A stretch of DNA of 64,000 nucleotides from M3007 sp965249785 (GCA_965249785.1 CBDFMU010000023.1:105523-169522); one strand, 5' to 3'; counted from the first letter of the stretch, positions 51,367 through 61,198 are shown. Program-made: numbers and translations. Notes: a model not told the origin generated them from the letters alone.

Positions 51367-51567
51367 TTATCGCTCATTTGCCTCTTCCCGGTTGAATTTC
51401 AAGCCACGCGTATCGAGGCGAATTGCCTTGAATTCTTTTTTCTTTCCGCCGTTTGTAGTCGCAGCGTTTTGGTCACGCTGATAAAACAAGCGAATCACAC
51501 GCATTTCTTCTAATTCCCGAAGCAAATTAAGAGCGTGTTCGTTGAGTATTTCAACTGTAAAAGTCAT
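51367..51567 (-). CDS. Small antitoxin-like protein
   Basis: 66 aa from the ATG at 51567. FTVEILNEHALNLLRELEEM is a short strand-helix start common in small Bacteroidota antitoxin-like proteins, and the tail FNREEANER recalls the toxin-binding ends of such antitoxins. No toxin gene (RelE, PIN, HicA) lies next to it, so it is an orphan or not an antitoxin. Function is inference only. Confidence 0.5.
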   Translation of the reverse strand: MTFTVEILNEHALNLLRELEEMRVIRLFYQRDQNAATTNGGKKKEFKAIRLDTRGLKFNREEANER

Positions 51568-51695
51568 AAGAGGAATGTAATTTAATTTCAAAAGTAGGCT
51601 TTTGAGGCGAATAAGAGAATGAGGTATATAGAAAGATACGGATTGTATTTATTAAAGGTGAACCAATTCTCACTTTCTCTTCTACGCCCAACTTC

Positions 51696-51703
51696 TATCT
51701 TTG
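51696..51703 (+). promoter_or_regulatory. -7 element directly before the enoyl-CoA hydratase start
   Basis: TATCTTTG fits TAnnTTTG and ends 4 bp before the ATG at 51708. If used, the message starts at or just inside the start codon (leaderless). No clear -33 box. Confidence 0.3.
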
Positions 51704-51707
51704 TGCC

Positions 51708-52484
51708 ATGCAGCACATCACCTTCTCCATAGAAAACGCCGTCGCGCGTATCACTTTCAATCGCCCGACCGTTTTCAATTCCATGCACCACGCCATGCGC
51801 ATGGAAATCCTGGCCGCTCTGGACACCTGTGCCGACGATCCCGACATTCGCGCCGTATACATCACTGGTACCGGAAAAGCCTTTTGTGCAGGTGAAGATT
51901 TACAGGAAGTGACTGATCCACACGGGCCGTCGCTAGCGGAGATTATTTCGACGGGTTATAATCCGATGGTGCTGAAAATCAAGGAATTGGATAAGCCCGT
52001 CGTTTGTGCGGTGAATGGCGTGGCTGCCGGAGCAGGTGCCAATATTGCCCTCGCTGCCGACATTACCGTGGCTGCCGCTTCTGCCTCGTTTACCCAGGCT
52101 TTTTCCAAGATTGGCCTTATTCCCGATAGCGGCGGCACTTGGACGTTGCCGCGTCTGGTGGGACCACAACGTGCCGCTGCGCTGATGATGCTCTCGGACA
52201 AAATCACCGCCACCGAAGCTGCCGCAATGGGTATGATCTGGAAAGTTTTCCCGGACGAAAGTTTCGCCACCGACAGTCTGCGCATTGCGGAGACGCTGGC
52301 CCAAATGCCGACGCGCGGTCTGGCATTGACCAAACAAGCCCTTCGTCAATCATTCTCTAATGATTTTGCTGCGCAATTGGCGGTGGAAGATGAATTGCAA
52401 ACCCAGGCCGGACAAACCAGCGATTATCGCGAGGGCGTAGCGGCTTTTCTAGAAAAGAGGAAACCAGTTTTTACGGGAAAGTGA
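51708..52484 (+). CDS. Enoyl-CoA hydratase/isomerase, PaaG-like
   Basis: 258 aa, crotonase fold. ITFNRPTVFNSMHHAMRMEI, the oxyanion-hole segment ITGTGKAFCAGEDLQEV (about 55-71), VVCAVNGVAAGAGANIALAAD and FTQAFSKIGLIPDSGGTWTL are present; the SASFTQAFSKIGLIPDSGG run is the best match to PaaG, the isomerase of phenylacetate degradation. Without other paa genes in the window, a general acyl-CoA hydratase or isomerase role remains possible. Cytoplasmic, single gene. Confidence 0.9.
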   Translation: MQHITFSIENAVARITFNRPTVFNSMHHAMRMEILAALDTCADDPDIRAVYITGTGKAFCAGEDLQEVTDPHGPSLAEIISTGYNPMVLKIKELDKPVVCAVNGVAAGAGANIALAADITVAAASASFTQAFSKIGLIPDSGGTWTLPRLVGPQRAAALMMLSDKITATEAAAMGMIWKVFPDESFATDSLRIAETLAQMPTRGLALTKQALRQSFSNDFAAQLAVEDELQTQAGQTSDYREGVAAFLEKRKPVFTGK

Positions 52485-52501
52485 AAGCAAAAGGGAAAGG
52501 G

Positions 52502-52620
52502 GCAAATTGGCAATGAAAACAACAAGAAAACCGATATACTATTGCTAATTTGCTGTTTGCCTGTTGCCCATTTGCCTGTTGCCCATTTGCTAATTTGCCT
52601 TTTACCACTTGCCTTTTCTC
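52502..52620. repeat. Degenerate TTGCCTGTTGCCCA word repeats
   Basis: GCAAATTGGCAA is followed by TTGCTAATTTGCTGTTTGCC, TGTTGCCCATTTGCCTGTTG, and so on, with TTTGC/TTGCC spaced 6-8 bp apart. The same words occur near 49215, 55626-55655 and 61955-62055. Confidence 0.65.
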
Positions 52621-52676
52621 CATTTTACCGTTCTTTGCGGGCTTACTTAATCCCGTTCGTCCGCGATCCCTGCTTC

Positions 52677-53507
52677 ATGCCCAATTGGCTGCAAAAACTC
52701 CGCATTTTCCGTACCAGAACGCCTTCTCGCAAAGGGGATACCCGCCGTTTGGCGACTATACTGCTGATCCTTTTTGTACTGGCCTTAGTATTCAGTCGGG
52801 AATTGCGTTACAAGCTTATTTCCCTGATTGAGTATCCTTTACACTATAAAGAATATAAACATTTTGGTATTCGGTTGCCCAATGGCTACACCGTACACGG
52901 TATTGATGTGAGTCGCTACCAAAAAAGAGTGGACTGGGCGCGGGTAAAAAATATGAAGGTGGGCGGGGTAAATATTTCGTTTGCGTTCATCAAGGCTACG
53001 GAGGGAAGTTGGCAGGAAGACTCCGAATTTGAGGAAAATTGGGCCAATGCCCGCGAACAAGGCATCATTCGGGGTGCCTACCATTTCTTTTTGCCGAGCG
53101 TAAGTCCCAAGGATCAGGCGACTAAATTCATCCGCACGGTGCGGTTGCGCTCCGGTGATTTGCCGCCCGTGGTAGATGTGGAAGATTGCTACGGCATGAC
53201 CACCGCCCAAGTGCAGCGTTATACCAAGGAATTCCTGACGATCCTGGAAAAGCATTATAAAATACGGCCTATTCTATATACCAATCGCGACTTTTATAAA
53301 CTCTATTTCTCTGATAATGATGCTTTTAAAGATTATTATTTTTGGATTGCCCACTACTACGTAAACGACCTGAATATGCCCGACGATGAAGAATGGAACT
53401 TCTGGCAACACAGTGATCGGGGCAATGTAAACGGCATCAACGAGCCCGTGGATTTCAATGTATTCAATGGCGATAGTCTGGCTTTGCGAAAGTTATGCGT
53501 GCCGTAG
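52677..53507 (+). CDS. GH25 muramidase (lysozyme), membrane-anchored
   Basis: 276 aa from the ATG at 52677; the frame is open from 52542, but those codons are the word repeat and give a meaningless leader. A membrane anchor is at about 25-45 (LATILLILFVLALVFS). The GH25 barrel has VHGIDVSRYQKRVDWARVK (catalytic Asp region), VNISFAFIKATEGSWQED, GAYHFFLPSVSPKDQA, PPVVDVEDCYG and WNFWQHSDRGNVNGI. It cleaves the beta-1,4 bond of peptidoglycan and likely works in wall remodelling. Confidence 0.93.
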   Translation: MPNWLQKLRIFRTRTPSRKGDTRRLATILLILFVLALVFSRELRYKLISLIEYPLHYKEYKHFGIRLPNGYTVHGIDVSRYQKRVDWARVKNMKVGGVNISFAFIKATEGSWQEDSEFEENWANAREQGIIRGAYHFFLPSVSPKDQATKFIRTVRLRSGDLPPVVDVEDCYGMTTAQVQRYTKEFLTILEKHYKIRPILYTNRDFYKLYFSDNDAFKDYYFWIAHYYVNDLNMPDDEEWNFWQHSDRGNVNGINEPVDFNVFNGDSLALRKLCVP

Positions 53508-53624
53508 ACTTCGGTGTTACAAGACAAATCAGCGTTAATCTACTCTTAAACCAAAAATCATGTTGCCAACCCGCCTTATTTTTGACCAGATTTTCACTCG
53601 CTAAAAAGTTCAGTTTCAACAACT

Positions 53625-54116
53625 ATGAAAAAAACACTTCTCCTGCTGGCCCTCACTTCTTTAACCGCCATAGCTTTTGCCCAAAATAAAACCCTGCCCT
53701 CCGTGACCGTAAAAACGCTGGAAGGCCAGAGCCTCAATGTGCAGGAATTGGGGAAGACCGGCCACATCACGGTCATCAGTTTTTGGGCGACCTGGTGTTC
53801 GCCATGCAAGAAAGAAATGGATGCCGTGAAGGACTATTATGACGAGTGGAAGGAAAAATATGGCGTAGAATTCGTCGCCGTCAGCATTGATGATGCCCGC
53901 AGTGCGGCCAAAATTCCAGCGATGGTACAGGAAAAAGGCTGGCCCTACCGTATTTTGTTGGATGCCAATCAGGATTTTAAGAACGCTGCCAATATTGTCA
54001 CGGTGCCGCACACTTTTCTACTGGACGAAAAAGGCAGCATCGTGTTTGAACATTCCGGCTACACGCCCGGCGATGAACTAGAACTGGAAGATCAGATTAA
54101 GTTGTTGAAGAAGTAA
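53625..54116 (+). CDS. Periplasmic TlpA/ResA-like thioredoxin
   Basis: 163 aa. Signal peptide LLLLALTSLTAIAFAQ. The thioredoxin fold has the active site VISFWATWCSPCKKEMDAV (CxxC about residues 53-56), the insert VEFVAVSIDDARSAAKIPAM, and the cis-Pro strand TVPHTFLLDEKGSIVFEHSG. It reduces disulfides in exported proteins, for example haem-site cysteines of c-type cytochromes. Often followed by a T9SS-associated barrel gene in this phylum, but here followed by repeats and a convergent gene. Confidence 0.92.
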   Translation: MKKTLLLLALTSLTAIAFAQNKTLPSVTVKTLEGQSLNVQELGKTGHITVISFWATWCSPCKKEMDAVKDYYDEWKEKYGVEFVAVSIDDARSAAKIPAMVQEKGWPYRILLDANQDFKNAANIVTVPHTFLLDEKGSIVFEHSGYTPGDELELEDQIKLLKK

Positions 54117-54210
54117 GGCGGATTGCACGGAATACAACTGATTTTCGCGGATTTCTAACTTAATGTTGGCAATGGGCGATCTAATTCAAGATGCTCATTA
54201 TCAATCATGT

Positions 54211-54244
54211 AGACCTATAAGGTTTTTAAAAACCTTATAGGTCT
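54211..54244. repeat. Perfect 34-bp palindrome
   Basis: AGACCTATAAGGTTTTT and its exact complement with no loop. It lies between the converging TlpA and FMN reductase genes. T and A runs lie in the centre, not at the end, so it is unlikely to act as a classic terminator. Confidence 0.85.
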
Positions 54245-54263
54245 TACACGTATAGAAGCGTTC

Positions 54264-54836
54264 CTACTTCTGCTCCGCAGCTTCCATTCCCTTTTTTGCC
54301 GCGATACACCACAGCAATTCACCCACAAAACCCGCCGCTCGCCGATCCGTATCTTCGGGATGCGCGGCCTGACCATTTTCATCGAAAGCCTCTTGTGCTT
54401 TGGGCACTGGAAACATGGCGGGTACCGTCCAAGCCCGGATTTTCCACAGCGAAAATTGCAGGGAAGTAATCACCTGCGTGCCACCGAAGGAGCCATTAGA
54501 AACCGTAGAAATGGCGATGGGTTTGCGCTGCCATTCGGGATATAACAAATCCACCACGTTTTTCAGACTGGCTGGATAACCGCCATTATATTCTGGCGTG
54601 ACGATAATTACGCCGTCGGCATTTTTGATTTTTTCAGCAAATTCCAGTGCTTTTTCAGAAGGATCGGGTTGCAAGTGCAAGCGTTCCTCAAAAATGGGGA
54701 AATTGTATTCTTTCAAATCCAGTATTTCGGCAGTACCCAGATTATGGCTGGCGATGTATTGGTCAAAATATTGGGCAACCCGGTGACTAACGCGCCCGAT
54801 ACGGACGCTGGCGGAGATAATAGCGATGTGTGGCAT
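54264..54836 (-). CDS. NADPH-dependent FMN reductase
   Basis: 190 aa, flavodoxin-like. The FMN phosphate loop is IISASVRIGRVSHRVAQYF near the N-terminus, and VIIVTPEYNGGYPASLKNVV (about 76-95) is the FMN-ring-binding signature. ISTVSNGSFGGTQVITSL follows. It reduces FMN or quinone-like substrates with NAD(P)H in the cytoplasm. The region upstream (54837-54909) holds an AATTAGGA word repeat. Single gene. Confidence 0.92.
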   Translation of the reverse strand: MPHIAIISASVRIGRVSHRVAQYFDQYIASHNLGTAEILDLKEYNFPIFEERLHLQPDPSEKALEFAEKIKNADGVIIVTPEYNGGYPASLKNVVDLLYPEWQRKPIAISTVSNGSFGGTQVITSLQFSLWKIRAWTVPAMFPVPKAQEAFDENGQAAHPEDTDRRAAGFVGELLWCIAAKKGMEAAEQK

Positions 54837-54909
54837 GAGAATAGGAAATTAGGAGACAGGAATTAGGAATCAGGCCACAAAGTCGCTAATCGTTTATAGT
54901 TCATCGTTC

Positions 54910-55617
54910 TTACCCGCTATTCTTCCCCAATTTTTCCATTACATATAACTTGTGACTGCGTCCGATGGGCAACACGCGCCCGGCAATCTCCACTTCGGCG
55001 GCAGAAAATGATTCGATTTTGTCCACCGCCACGAGAAAAGAGCGATGAATGCGCAGAAAATTGTCAGTGCGCATGAGGTCTTCCAGTTCGCCTAATTGAT
55101 AGTGCGTGTGATAGGCTTTGGTCGTAGTTTGGATGGAAACGGCGTCTTTCAGGCTCTCAATAAAGAGAATTTCATCCAGATAAATTTTTACCGAACGCTT
55201 ATTGACCGTGAAAAAATAATATGGACGCGGAGCCTTCAACGCGGGCGCAGACGGACGATGCGGCAGTAATAATTTATTCACCGCCTTGGTAAATCGGCTG
55301 AATTCAATCGGCTTGAGTAAATAATCTGTCACCCGCAGATCGAAGCCATCCACCGCAAATTCCGGGAAAGCCGAAGTAATAATCACCCGTGGCGGATGGG
55401 AGAGCGATTTCAAAAATTCCAGGCCATTCAATTTGGGCATTTGCACGTCCAGAAAAATCACTTCCACTGGCTGCGTACGCACTACTTCGAGTGCCTGAAT
55501 GGCGTCGTGGCAGGTGTGTGTTAGATTCAAAAAAGGCGTCTGACCAATGTATTCCGCCATCAGTTCGGCAGCCAAAGGTTCATCTTCTACGATAATGCAG
55601 TGCAAGGGAGTAGTCAT
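54910..55617 (-). CDS. LytTR-family response regulator, orphan
   Basis: 235 aa. Receiver domain: VEDEPLAAELM, the phospho-acceptor D57 in VIFLDVQMPKLNG, IITSAFPEFAVDGF and TDYLLKPIEFSRFTKA. LytTR DNA-binding domain from about 135: YFFTVNKRSVKIYLDEILFI, NFLRIHRSFLVAVDKI and VLPIGRSHKLYV. The usual partner, a LytS/7TM-type histidine kinase, is not adjacent, so it is controlled by a kinase elsewhere. The start at 55617 is followed upstream by GTGCTAAT word repeats. Confidence 0.94.
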   Translation of the reverse strand: MTTPLHCIIVEDEPLAAELMAEYIGQTPFLNLTHTCHDAIQALEVVRTQPVEVIFLDVQMPKLNGLEFLKSLSHPPRVIITSAFPEFAVDGFDLRVTDYLLKPIEFSRFTKAVNKLLLPHRPSAPALKAPRPYYFFTVNKRSVKIYLDEILFIESLKDAVSIQTTTKAYHTHYQLGELEDLMRTDNFLRIHRSFLVAVDKIESFSAAEVEIAGRVLPIGRSHKLYVMEKLGKNSG

Positions 55618-55625
55618 AAATAAAT

Positions 55626-55655
55626 GTGCTAATTTGACAATGTGCTAATGTGCTA
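55626..55655. repeat. GTGCTAATTTG word repeat
   Basis: GTGCTAATTTGACAATGTGC then TAATGTGCTAAT, related to the words at 52502-52620. At 55820-55850 a second type, TATCGTTCATACTTCATCG and TTTATACTTC, abuts the kbl stop. The rest of the 223-bp gap shows no gene. Confidence 0.55.
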
Positions 55656-55840
55656 ATATCCACACATTGCTTCGCAAACCTTACAATTATCAGGGAGGCT
55701 AATCATGTCGTTTGCAAAATGCAACTTCCGGCCCCTTCCAGCAAAAAAAAGCGTATTAGTCACAAAATCACCGCTGAACGACCATTTTAAGTCTACTTTC
55801 AATCCACACTTCCCGCCGTTTATCGTTCATACTTCATCGT

Positions 55841-57043
55841 TTATACTTCTTTCAATACTCCCAATTCCCGACCCACTTTGGTAAAAGCCGCCACTGCTTT
55901 TTCGAGGTGTTCCGGCTCGTGGGCGGCACTCAGTTGCACCCGAATACGCGCCTTACCTTGTGCCACCACGGGATAGAAAAACCCGATCACGTAAATATCT
56001 TCATCCAATAAACGACGGGCAAATTCCTGGGCCAACGGTGCCTCGTACAGCATGATCGGCACAATCGGGTGATCGCCGGGCAGAATATCAAAACCGGCCG
56101 CGGTCATGTGCTGACGGAACCACTTGGTGTTCTTTTCCAGTTTGTCGCGGAGAGCCGTGCTGCTGCTCAACAAATCAAAAACTTTGATGGAAGCCCCCAC
56201 AATCGCCGGAGCCAGCGTATTGGAAAACAAATAAGGCCGCGAACGCTGACGAAGCATTTCCACAATTTCCTTACGCGCCGACGTGAAGCCGCCCAACGCG
56301 CCGCCCAGGGCCTTGCCGAGCGTGCCAGTGATGATGTCTACGCGGCCCATCACATTACGGTATTCGTGGGTGCCACGCCCGGTTTTACCCAAAAACCCGG
56401 ACGCGTGACATTCATCAACGCCCACCATCGCGCCGTACTTATCGGCTAAATCGCAAATTTTATCCAGTTGGGCGATGGTGCCATCCATGCTGAAAGCACC
56501 GTCGGTAAAGATGAGTTTGCGACGTACTCCGGCAGCATCGGCCTGTTGCAGCATATCTTCCAGCACCGCCATATCATTGTGTTTGTAGCGAAAACGCTTC
56601 GCTTTGCAGAGGCGAATCCCGTCAATAATGGACGCGTGATTAAGTTCGTCGCTAATAATCGCATCTTCTTCGCCCAGCAGTGGCTCGAACAACCCGCCAT
56701 TGGCATCGAAAGCCGCCGCGTACAGAATGGTGTCTTCCATACCGAGAAAATCGGCGACGCGACGCTCCAATTGCTTATGAATATCCTGCGTACCGCAAAT
56801 AAACCGCACCGACGACATGCCGTAACCGTGCGTGCGAATGGCTTCGATGGCCGCTTCAATTACCGCTGGGTGGCTGCTGAGTCCGAGGTAATTATTCGCG
56901 CAGAAGTTGAGGACTTCCTTTTGCGCGGTGGTGCTGATGACCGGCCCCTGCGGCGTGATGATGATGCGTTCTTCTTTGTATAGCCCGGCCTCGCGGATGC
57001 CGGTGATTTCGTTTTGGAGGGCGGACTCGACGTTGGTGAACAT
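55841..57043 (-). CDS. kbl: Glycine C-acetyltransferase (2-amino-3-ketobutyrate CoA ligase)
   Basis: 400 aa. An alpha-oxoamine synthase that makes or cleaves 2-amino-3-ketobutyrate with CoA and glycine in threonine breakdown. Features: NFCANNYLGLSSHPAVIEAA, FICGTQDIHKQLERRVADFL, ISDELNHASIIDGIRLCKAK, FTDGAFSMDGTIAQLDKICD, VGVDECHASGFLGKTGRGTH and the PLP lysine in ITGTLGKALGGALGG. Complete and of family length. Threonine dehydrogenase is not in the window. Downstream is the plain gap to the LytTR gene. Confidence 0.96.
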   Translation of the reverse strand: MFTNVESALQNEITGIREAGLYKEERIIITPQGPVISTTAQKEVLNFCANNYLGLSSHPAVIEAAIEAIRTHGYGMSSVRFICGTQDIHKQLERRVADFLGMEDTILYAAAFDANGGLFEPLLGEEDAIISDELNHASIIDGIRLCKAKRFRYKHNDMAVLEDMLQQADAAGVRRKLIFTDGAFSMDGTIAQLDKICDLADKYGAMVGVDECHASGFLGKTGRGTHEYRNVMGRVDIITGTLGKALGGALGGFTSARKEIVEMLRQRSRPYLFSNTLAPAIVGASIKVFDLLSSSTALRDKLEKNTKWFRQHMTAAGFDILPGDHPIVPIMLYEAPLAQEFARRLLDEDIYVIGFFYPVVAQGKARIRVQLSAAHEPEHLEKAVAAFTKVGRELGVLKEV

Positions 57044-57135
57044 GGAAAGGGAGTTGAGAATGTGGAGATTGTTGAGGGGTTGAGAAAATGGAGAGGACTT
57101 CCAGACCTCCCGGCGAAGGTAAGGCGCAGACCGCC

Positions 57136-57174
57136 AAAAAAAAGAATGGCCCGAAGCGATTGCTCCGAGCCATT
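57136..57174 (-). terminator. Terminator of the DUF937-OmpA gene
   Basis: On the minus strand: AATGGCTCGGAGC-AATC-GCTTCGGGCCATT, then CTTTTTTTT. It lies 22 bp after the stop. Confidence 0.85.
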
Positions 57175-57195
57175 TATTACCATGCTGTTTTACTT

Positions 57196-58386
57196 TTATT
57201 TCTCGGTTACGCGCACAGCGGTACGGCGATTCTCCGCGCGACCTTCTTCGGTGTCGTTGCTGGCGACGGGATGCTGCGAACCGTAGCCCTCGGCTTCCAG
57301 GCGACTTTTGGCAATGCCCATTTTTACCAGAGCGGCTTTCACCGTTTCAGCGCGGGCTTGCGATAGTTTCATGTTGGCGGCTTCTTTGCCTACATTATCC
57401 GTGTAACCGCCAATTTTGAGTTTCACTTTCGGAAATGCCTTCAACACTTCGTAAATGTTGGTCAATTGTTGCTGCGAATATTCCATATCCAGTTCGGCAC
57501 TGGCAGTTTTGAAATTCAGGTGGTCAAAATTGAACCACGTGGTCTTGTCTACCGGACGGCTGTCATCTTTAATAAATGCCACTAATTGGCTTTCAATACC
57601 TTTAAGTGCACCTTTCAGGCTGAAACCGCCGGGCAAAGTGTCCATATACATCGTCGGTTTGGCCACCACGGGAGCGGGTACTACTACCGGAGCGGGCATA
57701 GTAGTCTTCACAATGGCCGGCTCGCTGCGGCAATTTTTCATGTAATAAATAATGGCAGCACCCAGGCCCAGCAACAGCAGCAAAGGCCACAACCAGCGAT
57801 TGCCAGTAGAGCCAGCCAGCGGCATCGCCGTCGTGGTAGTACTGCCGCTTAAATTATCCATACCCAAAACGGCTCCCAAGCCCATTGGCAGCAAACCCAT
57901 AATGTTGTTCTGCTCGCCTTTCAGCAGACTGGCCAGACCGGACAAATTCAGACCGCCGTTGGTGATTTTCTTATTTAAAACGGCCATAATCACCGGACCA
58001 ACCAGGCCCAACAACGAAGAGGCGGTGGACGATTTTACGCCCGCAAAGGACGACACCGCACTGGTCATAGCCGGTACTTTGGCCCCAAACAGCACACCGA
58101 GCAGCTGACCAGACAGGTCTCTCGGCTCGTTTTGTGATACATTCCCCGCAGTGAGCAAGCCAGCAGGATTGTTCAACACCGTTGCATCGGCTTTGGAAAG
58201 CAGGTTAAAAATGCTGCTCATGGCTCCGGAATCGCTGGATTTTTGCAGCAAACCAGCTAGAATAGCGGGCACCAGGCCACCGATGGTTTTGGAAATACCA
58301 TTTTCTTCTTCGCCATGCAGTTGGGCGGCTTTGGTGAGCAATTCGGGAGTGATATACTCTCGAATGGTCTCGATCAGGTTGGACAT
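57196..58386 (-). CDS. DUF937 / OmpA-domain envelope protein
   Basis: 396 aa from the ATG at 58386; the ORF opens at 58473 but the extra codons look non-coding. The N-terminal about 200 residues are DUF937-like with many Gly/Leu/Ala (TIGGLVPAILAGLLQKSSDS, SLLGLVGPVIMAVLNKKI). A transmembrane helix follows (WLWPLLLLLGLGAAIIYYM, about 215-235), a Val/Pro-rich linker, then a C-terminal OmpA peptidoglycan-binding domain (FDHLNFKTASAELD, VKLKIGGYTDNVGKEAANMK, LSQARAETVKAALVKMGI, GYGSQHPVASNDTEEGRAEN). It probably links membrane and wall. A terminator follows. Confidence 0.92.
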   Translation of the reverse strand: MSNLIETIREYITPELLTKAAQLHGEEENGISKTIGGLVPAILAGLLQKSSDSGAMSSIFNLLSKADATVLNNPAGLLTAGNVSQNEPRDLSGQLLGVLFGAKVPAMTSAVSSFAGVKSSTASSLLGLVGPVIMAVLNKKITNGGLNLSGLASLLKGEQNNIMGLLPMGLGAVLGMDNLSGSTTTTAMPLAGSTGNRWLWPLLLLLGLGAAIIYYMKNCRSEPAIVKTTMPAPVVVPAPVVAKPTMYMDTLPGGFSLKGALKGIESQLVAFIKDDSRPVDKTTWFNFDHLNFKTASAELDMEYSQQQLTNIYEVLKAFPKVKLKIGGYTDNVGKEAANMKLSQARAETVKAALVKMGIAKSRLEAEGYGSQHPVASNDTEEGRAENRRTAVRVTEK

Positions 58387-58688
58387 TTCGTAAGATTGTT
58401 TTGAAAAATGAAAATTATGGGGAATAGTCAAGCAGCCGTAGCCACAAAATTGACATTCAGGCAATAGAGACAAAGGAATGAGGAAAAGTCACCAAAAAGT
58501 AAATAAAAATTGCTGAGGTGGTGGCAAACAGGGAAATTGCAAAATGGGACGCAGGGCCATCCCAGTTTTTATCGAAAAAAATAAAAGATAGCGACAAGCT
58601 AAATTTCGCCTTAAAATATTGACAATCAATATTTTAAGAACAATGTGCCTACACTAAGTTTTAGAAATAACGTACTGACCAATCTTTT
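58387..58688. other. Gene-free stretch between the OmpA and BamA-like genes
   Basis: 302 bp. It holds the 87 excluded codon bases of the OmpA ORF and A/T-rich sequence; TTGACAATCAATATTTTAAG at 58619 resembles TTGACAAT words found elsewhere (48559, 58619). No clear promoter, hairpin or ORF. Confidence 0.4.
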
Positions 58689-61136
58689 CTAAAATGGGTA
58701 GCCTACGGCGATATTCCAGTTTAAATCATCTATGTTCTTGAAGCTGGCAAAACGATTTGGCACCCAATAACGCCCGGATTCATCTGGATAGGGCCGACGA
58801 AGTGGCAACCCGATGTCTACTCGCAACACAGCAAAAGTGATGTCCATACGAATACCTATACCCGTACCGATGGCGATATTTTTGTACGAATCCCAACGTA
58901 ATTCAGCCCTTGGGCGCAGCGTATCGGACTGTAAATTCCAGATGTTGCCACCATCGACAAACACCGCGCCTTTGAAAATATAAAAAAGTGGAAACCGTAG
59001 TTCGCCATTGAACTCAAACCTAAAATCGCCAGCCTGATAAAATGGCCGCACATTCAATGAATCGGGCAGGCGGTAGCCCCCCGGCCCTATCTCCCGAATG
59101 CGCCAGGCACGTAGGCTCGATGGTCCACCGACGTAAAATTGCTTGACATAAGGCGCATTGCGGCTGTCGGCGAAAGGCTGCACCACGCCGCTCCCGATGC
59201 GGAGTGCCCCGGTCAGGTTTTTGTTAAAATCGCGGGTGTACACGGCATCCATGTCAGCGCGGAGGTATTTGGAAAATTCGAGATCGCCAATGCGCCACTC
59301 CTGCTTGCCAAACGGAATGGCCCATAATTGGTTGATAGCCAGTTCTTCCAGGCCCGAAACATCCGTATTCACCCGAAATACCCAGCGTTCGCCGAAAGCG
59401 TTCGTCTTGCTGGTATAAGTGTAACTGAACGACCGCAACAGGAAACCAGTAAAAAGTTGTTTGTCGAAACTATGTTGCAAAAATCGGTTATCCCCGAAAA
59501 TAGTGTCGAATTGCGGGTCCAGCCGAGGCCGCAAAACATCAATACCAATGTGGTCAAAAGAATACTGATGCTCGGGATTGGTGCGTATTTCGTAGCCAAA
59601 AGCCGCATTAAAAAGATTATAGCGATAAAAATCAATTAATTGCAAATGATTGAAATTCAAGGCTATGTGCGCTTTTCCGTCGGTACGCATTCGATCATAT
59701 AGCGAGTTGCTCACCACCTGCCTGCCCCCAATTCTCAGCTCGTGCAGGTTTCTCCAAATACCCAGATAATCGAAAAATCGCGGGATCAGCAGGCCGTTCT
59801 GGAGTTTTATTTCCTGCGAAAAAACGGAAAACAGCGGGCGGTCGCGGTTAGCAATGTCAAACTCTACGTTTCCCTGCGCATTGATTTCCAGGTGTTCCGC
59901 CCCGCGAAAACAGATTGCGATTTTGAAAAATGGTCGACACAGACCCGCCCAATAAGCGGCCCGATAGCGAACTGGTAGACGAGTTAAAGCCAAAATCACC
60001 CCCTAAAGTCAGGCGTTTGGCAGGCGTAAAAGAAATATCTACGTTGATTTTCTCCGGCTGTAGGCTATCCTGATAGGGTTTGATAGCGACAAAGCGAAAG
60101 AGCCCAAGTGCATTCAGGTCGCGTTGCGTTTTTTCAAAATCTATCTGGCGATACGGCCAATCCGGGCGAATAGAGATAGCATGGGCCAAGTGTTTGGGTT
60201 TAACCTGAAATTTTTGTTCCGCCGAGACAAAATAAATGCTGTTGATAGTAGTATCCGAACGAATGGACGACACATTGGGCAGTAGACTGAGAAACACCGC
60301 CACCTTATTTATCACATAAGTTTTATGCAAAGTCGAGTCGGTCGGGGGCAGCACGCGTACGATCACATTGGTCTTTATACCGCTGCTGTCGCCTTCAAAT
60401 TCTATAAAATTGGGCACGAAATAGGCATAGCCGCGATTTTTCAACTCGGACGTAATGCGGATTTTTTCGGCATCAAAAGTAGCCCCATCTACCGGATCGC
60501 CGCGCCGCAGCCGCGTGTCGTCTGCCGTCAGCAGCAGGATTTGGCGCACTAAACTATCACGGCTTTCAAAGCGCACCGTATCTATGGTGTAGAGCGGCCC
60601 CAAACGCAGGTGATAAGTAATAGCCACTTTATAGCGCCCGATAGAATCCGTTTTGTAGTCGCATTCGGCGTTGAAATAGCCCCGCTGACGCATTTGGTTT
60701 TTGAAATTGAGGGCCGTTTTTTTGGCCAGGGACTCCTGGTAAAGTGCGGTGGTTCGGCCACTTTTTTCATGATCCAGGGAGTGAGTTTCTTCGTCCGATT
60801 GCGGGAATGGTAGTACCACCACAGTCGCCAGGGAGTACGAAAAGTAAGGAGTGGACGGCGATTGGGTTTTAATTTATAGTACGGTTCCAGCACATAGGTG
60901 AGGGCGGAGCGTTTGTTATAACCGATCTTTTTTTCGCCCTTAATATCCAGTTTATTCCTGACCAGCAGCCGTTCGCCCTTTTCGGTATCGAGATGATTCG
61001 TAACCTTGCAGGCGGTTTGGCCCAGCGCGAGGAGCGCGAGAAAAAAGAGGAAAGATGTCTTATAAAAGTATGTTTGAAAAAACCCATTGCACTTTTTTGG
61101 AAATCCTGGAAGCCCGCTAAATCTGTGGACATTCAA
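58689..61136 (-). pseudogene. BamA/TamA-family outer-membrane lipoprotein, two frameshifts
   Basis: Three overlapping frames read as one Omp85 protein of about 815 codons. Part 1 (61136 to about 60800): lipoprotein signal FLALLALGQTAC, then LDIKGEKKIGYNKRSALTYV and TPWRLWWYYHSRN. Part 2 (about 60815 to 59935): POTRA-like domains (NFKNQMRQRGYFNAECDYKT, YHLRLGPLYTIDTVRF, RDLNALGLFRFVAIKPYQDS) and the first barrel strands. Part 3 (about 59930 to 58689): barrel with YVGGPSSLRAWRIREIGPGG, FRFEFNGELRFPLFY and the end YPF. One base is missing near 60800. Near 59930 an extra T in a TTTT run breaks the NRNLF-RGAEHLEIN junction. Likely an outer-membrane assembly or secretion protein if intact. Confidence 0.88.
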
Positions 61137-61198
61137 TCATTGTTTGGACACATTGACCACATTTATCTATTGGCCACATTATAGTAGTACATTTCATC

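Noticed and set aside
51367..51567. Complete toxin-antitoxin module
   Set aside because: Only an antitoxin-like small ORF is present; the neighbours are a repeat and a crotonase gene, with no toxin candidate.
52542..52676. N-terminal extension of the GH25 muramidase
   Set aside because: Those codons translate the TTGCC word repeat; the ATG at 52677 followed by a normal anchor is the better start.
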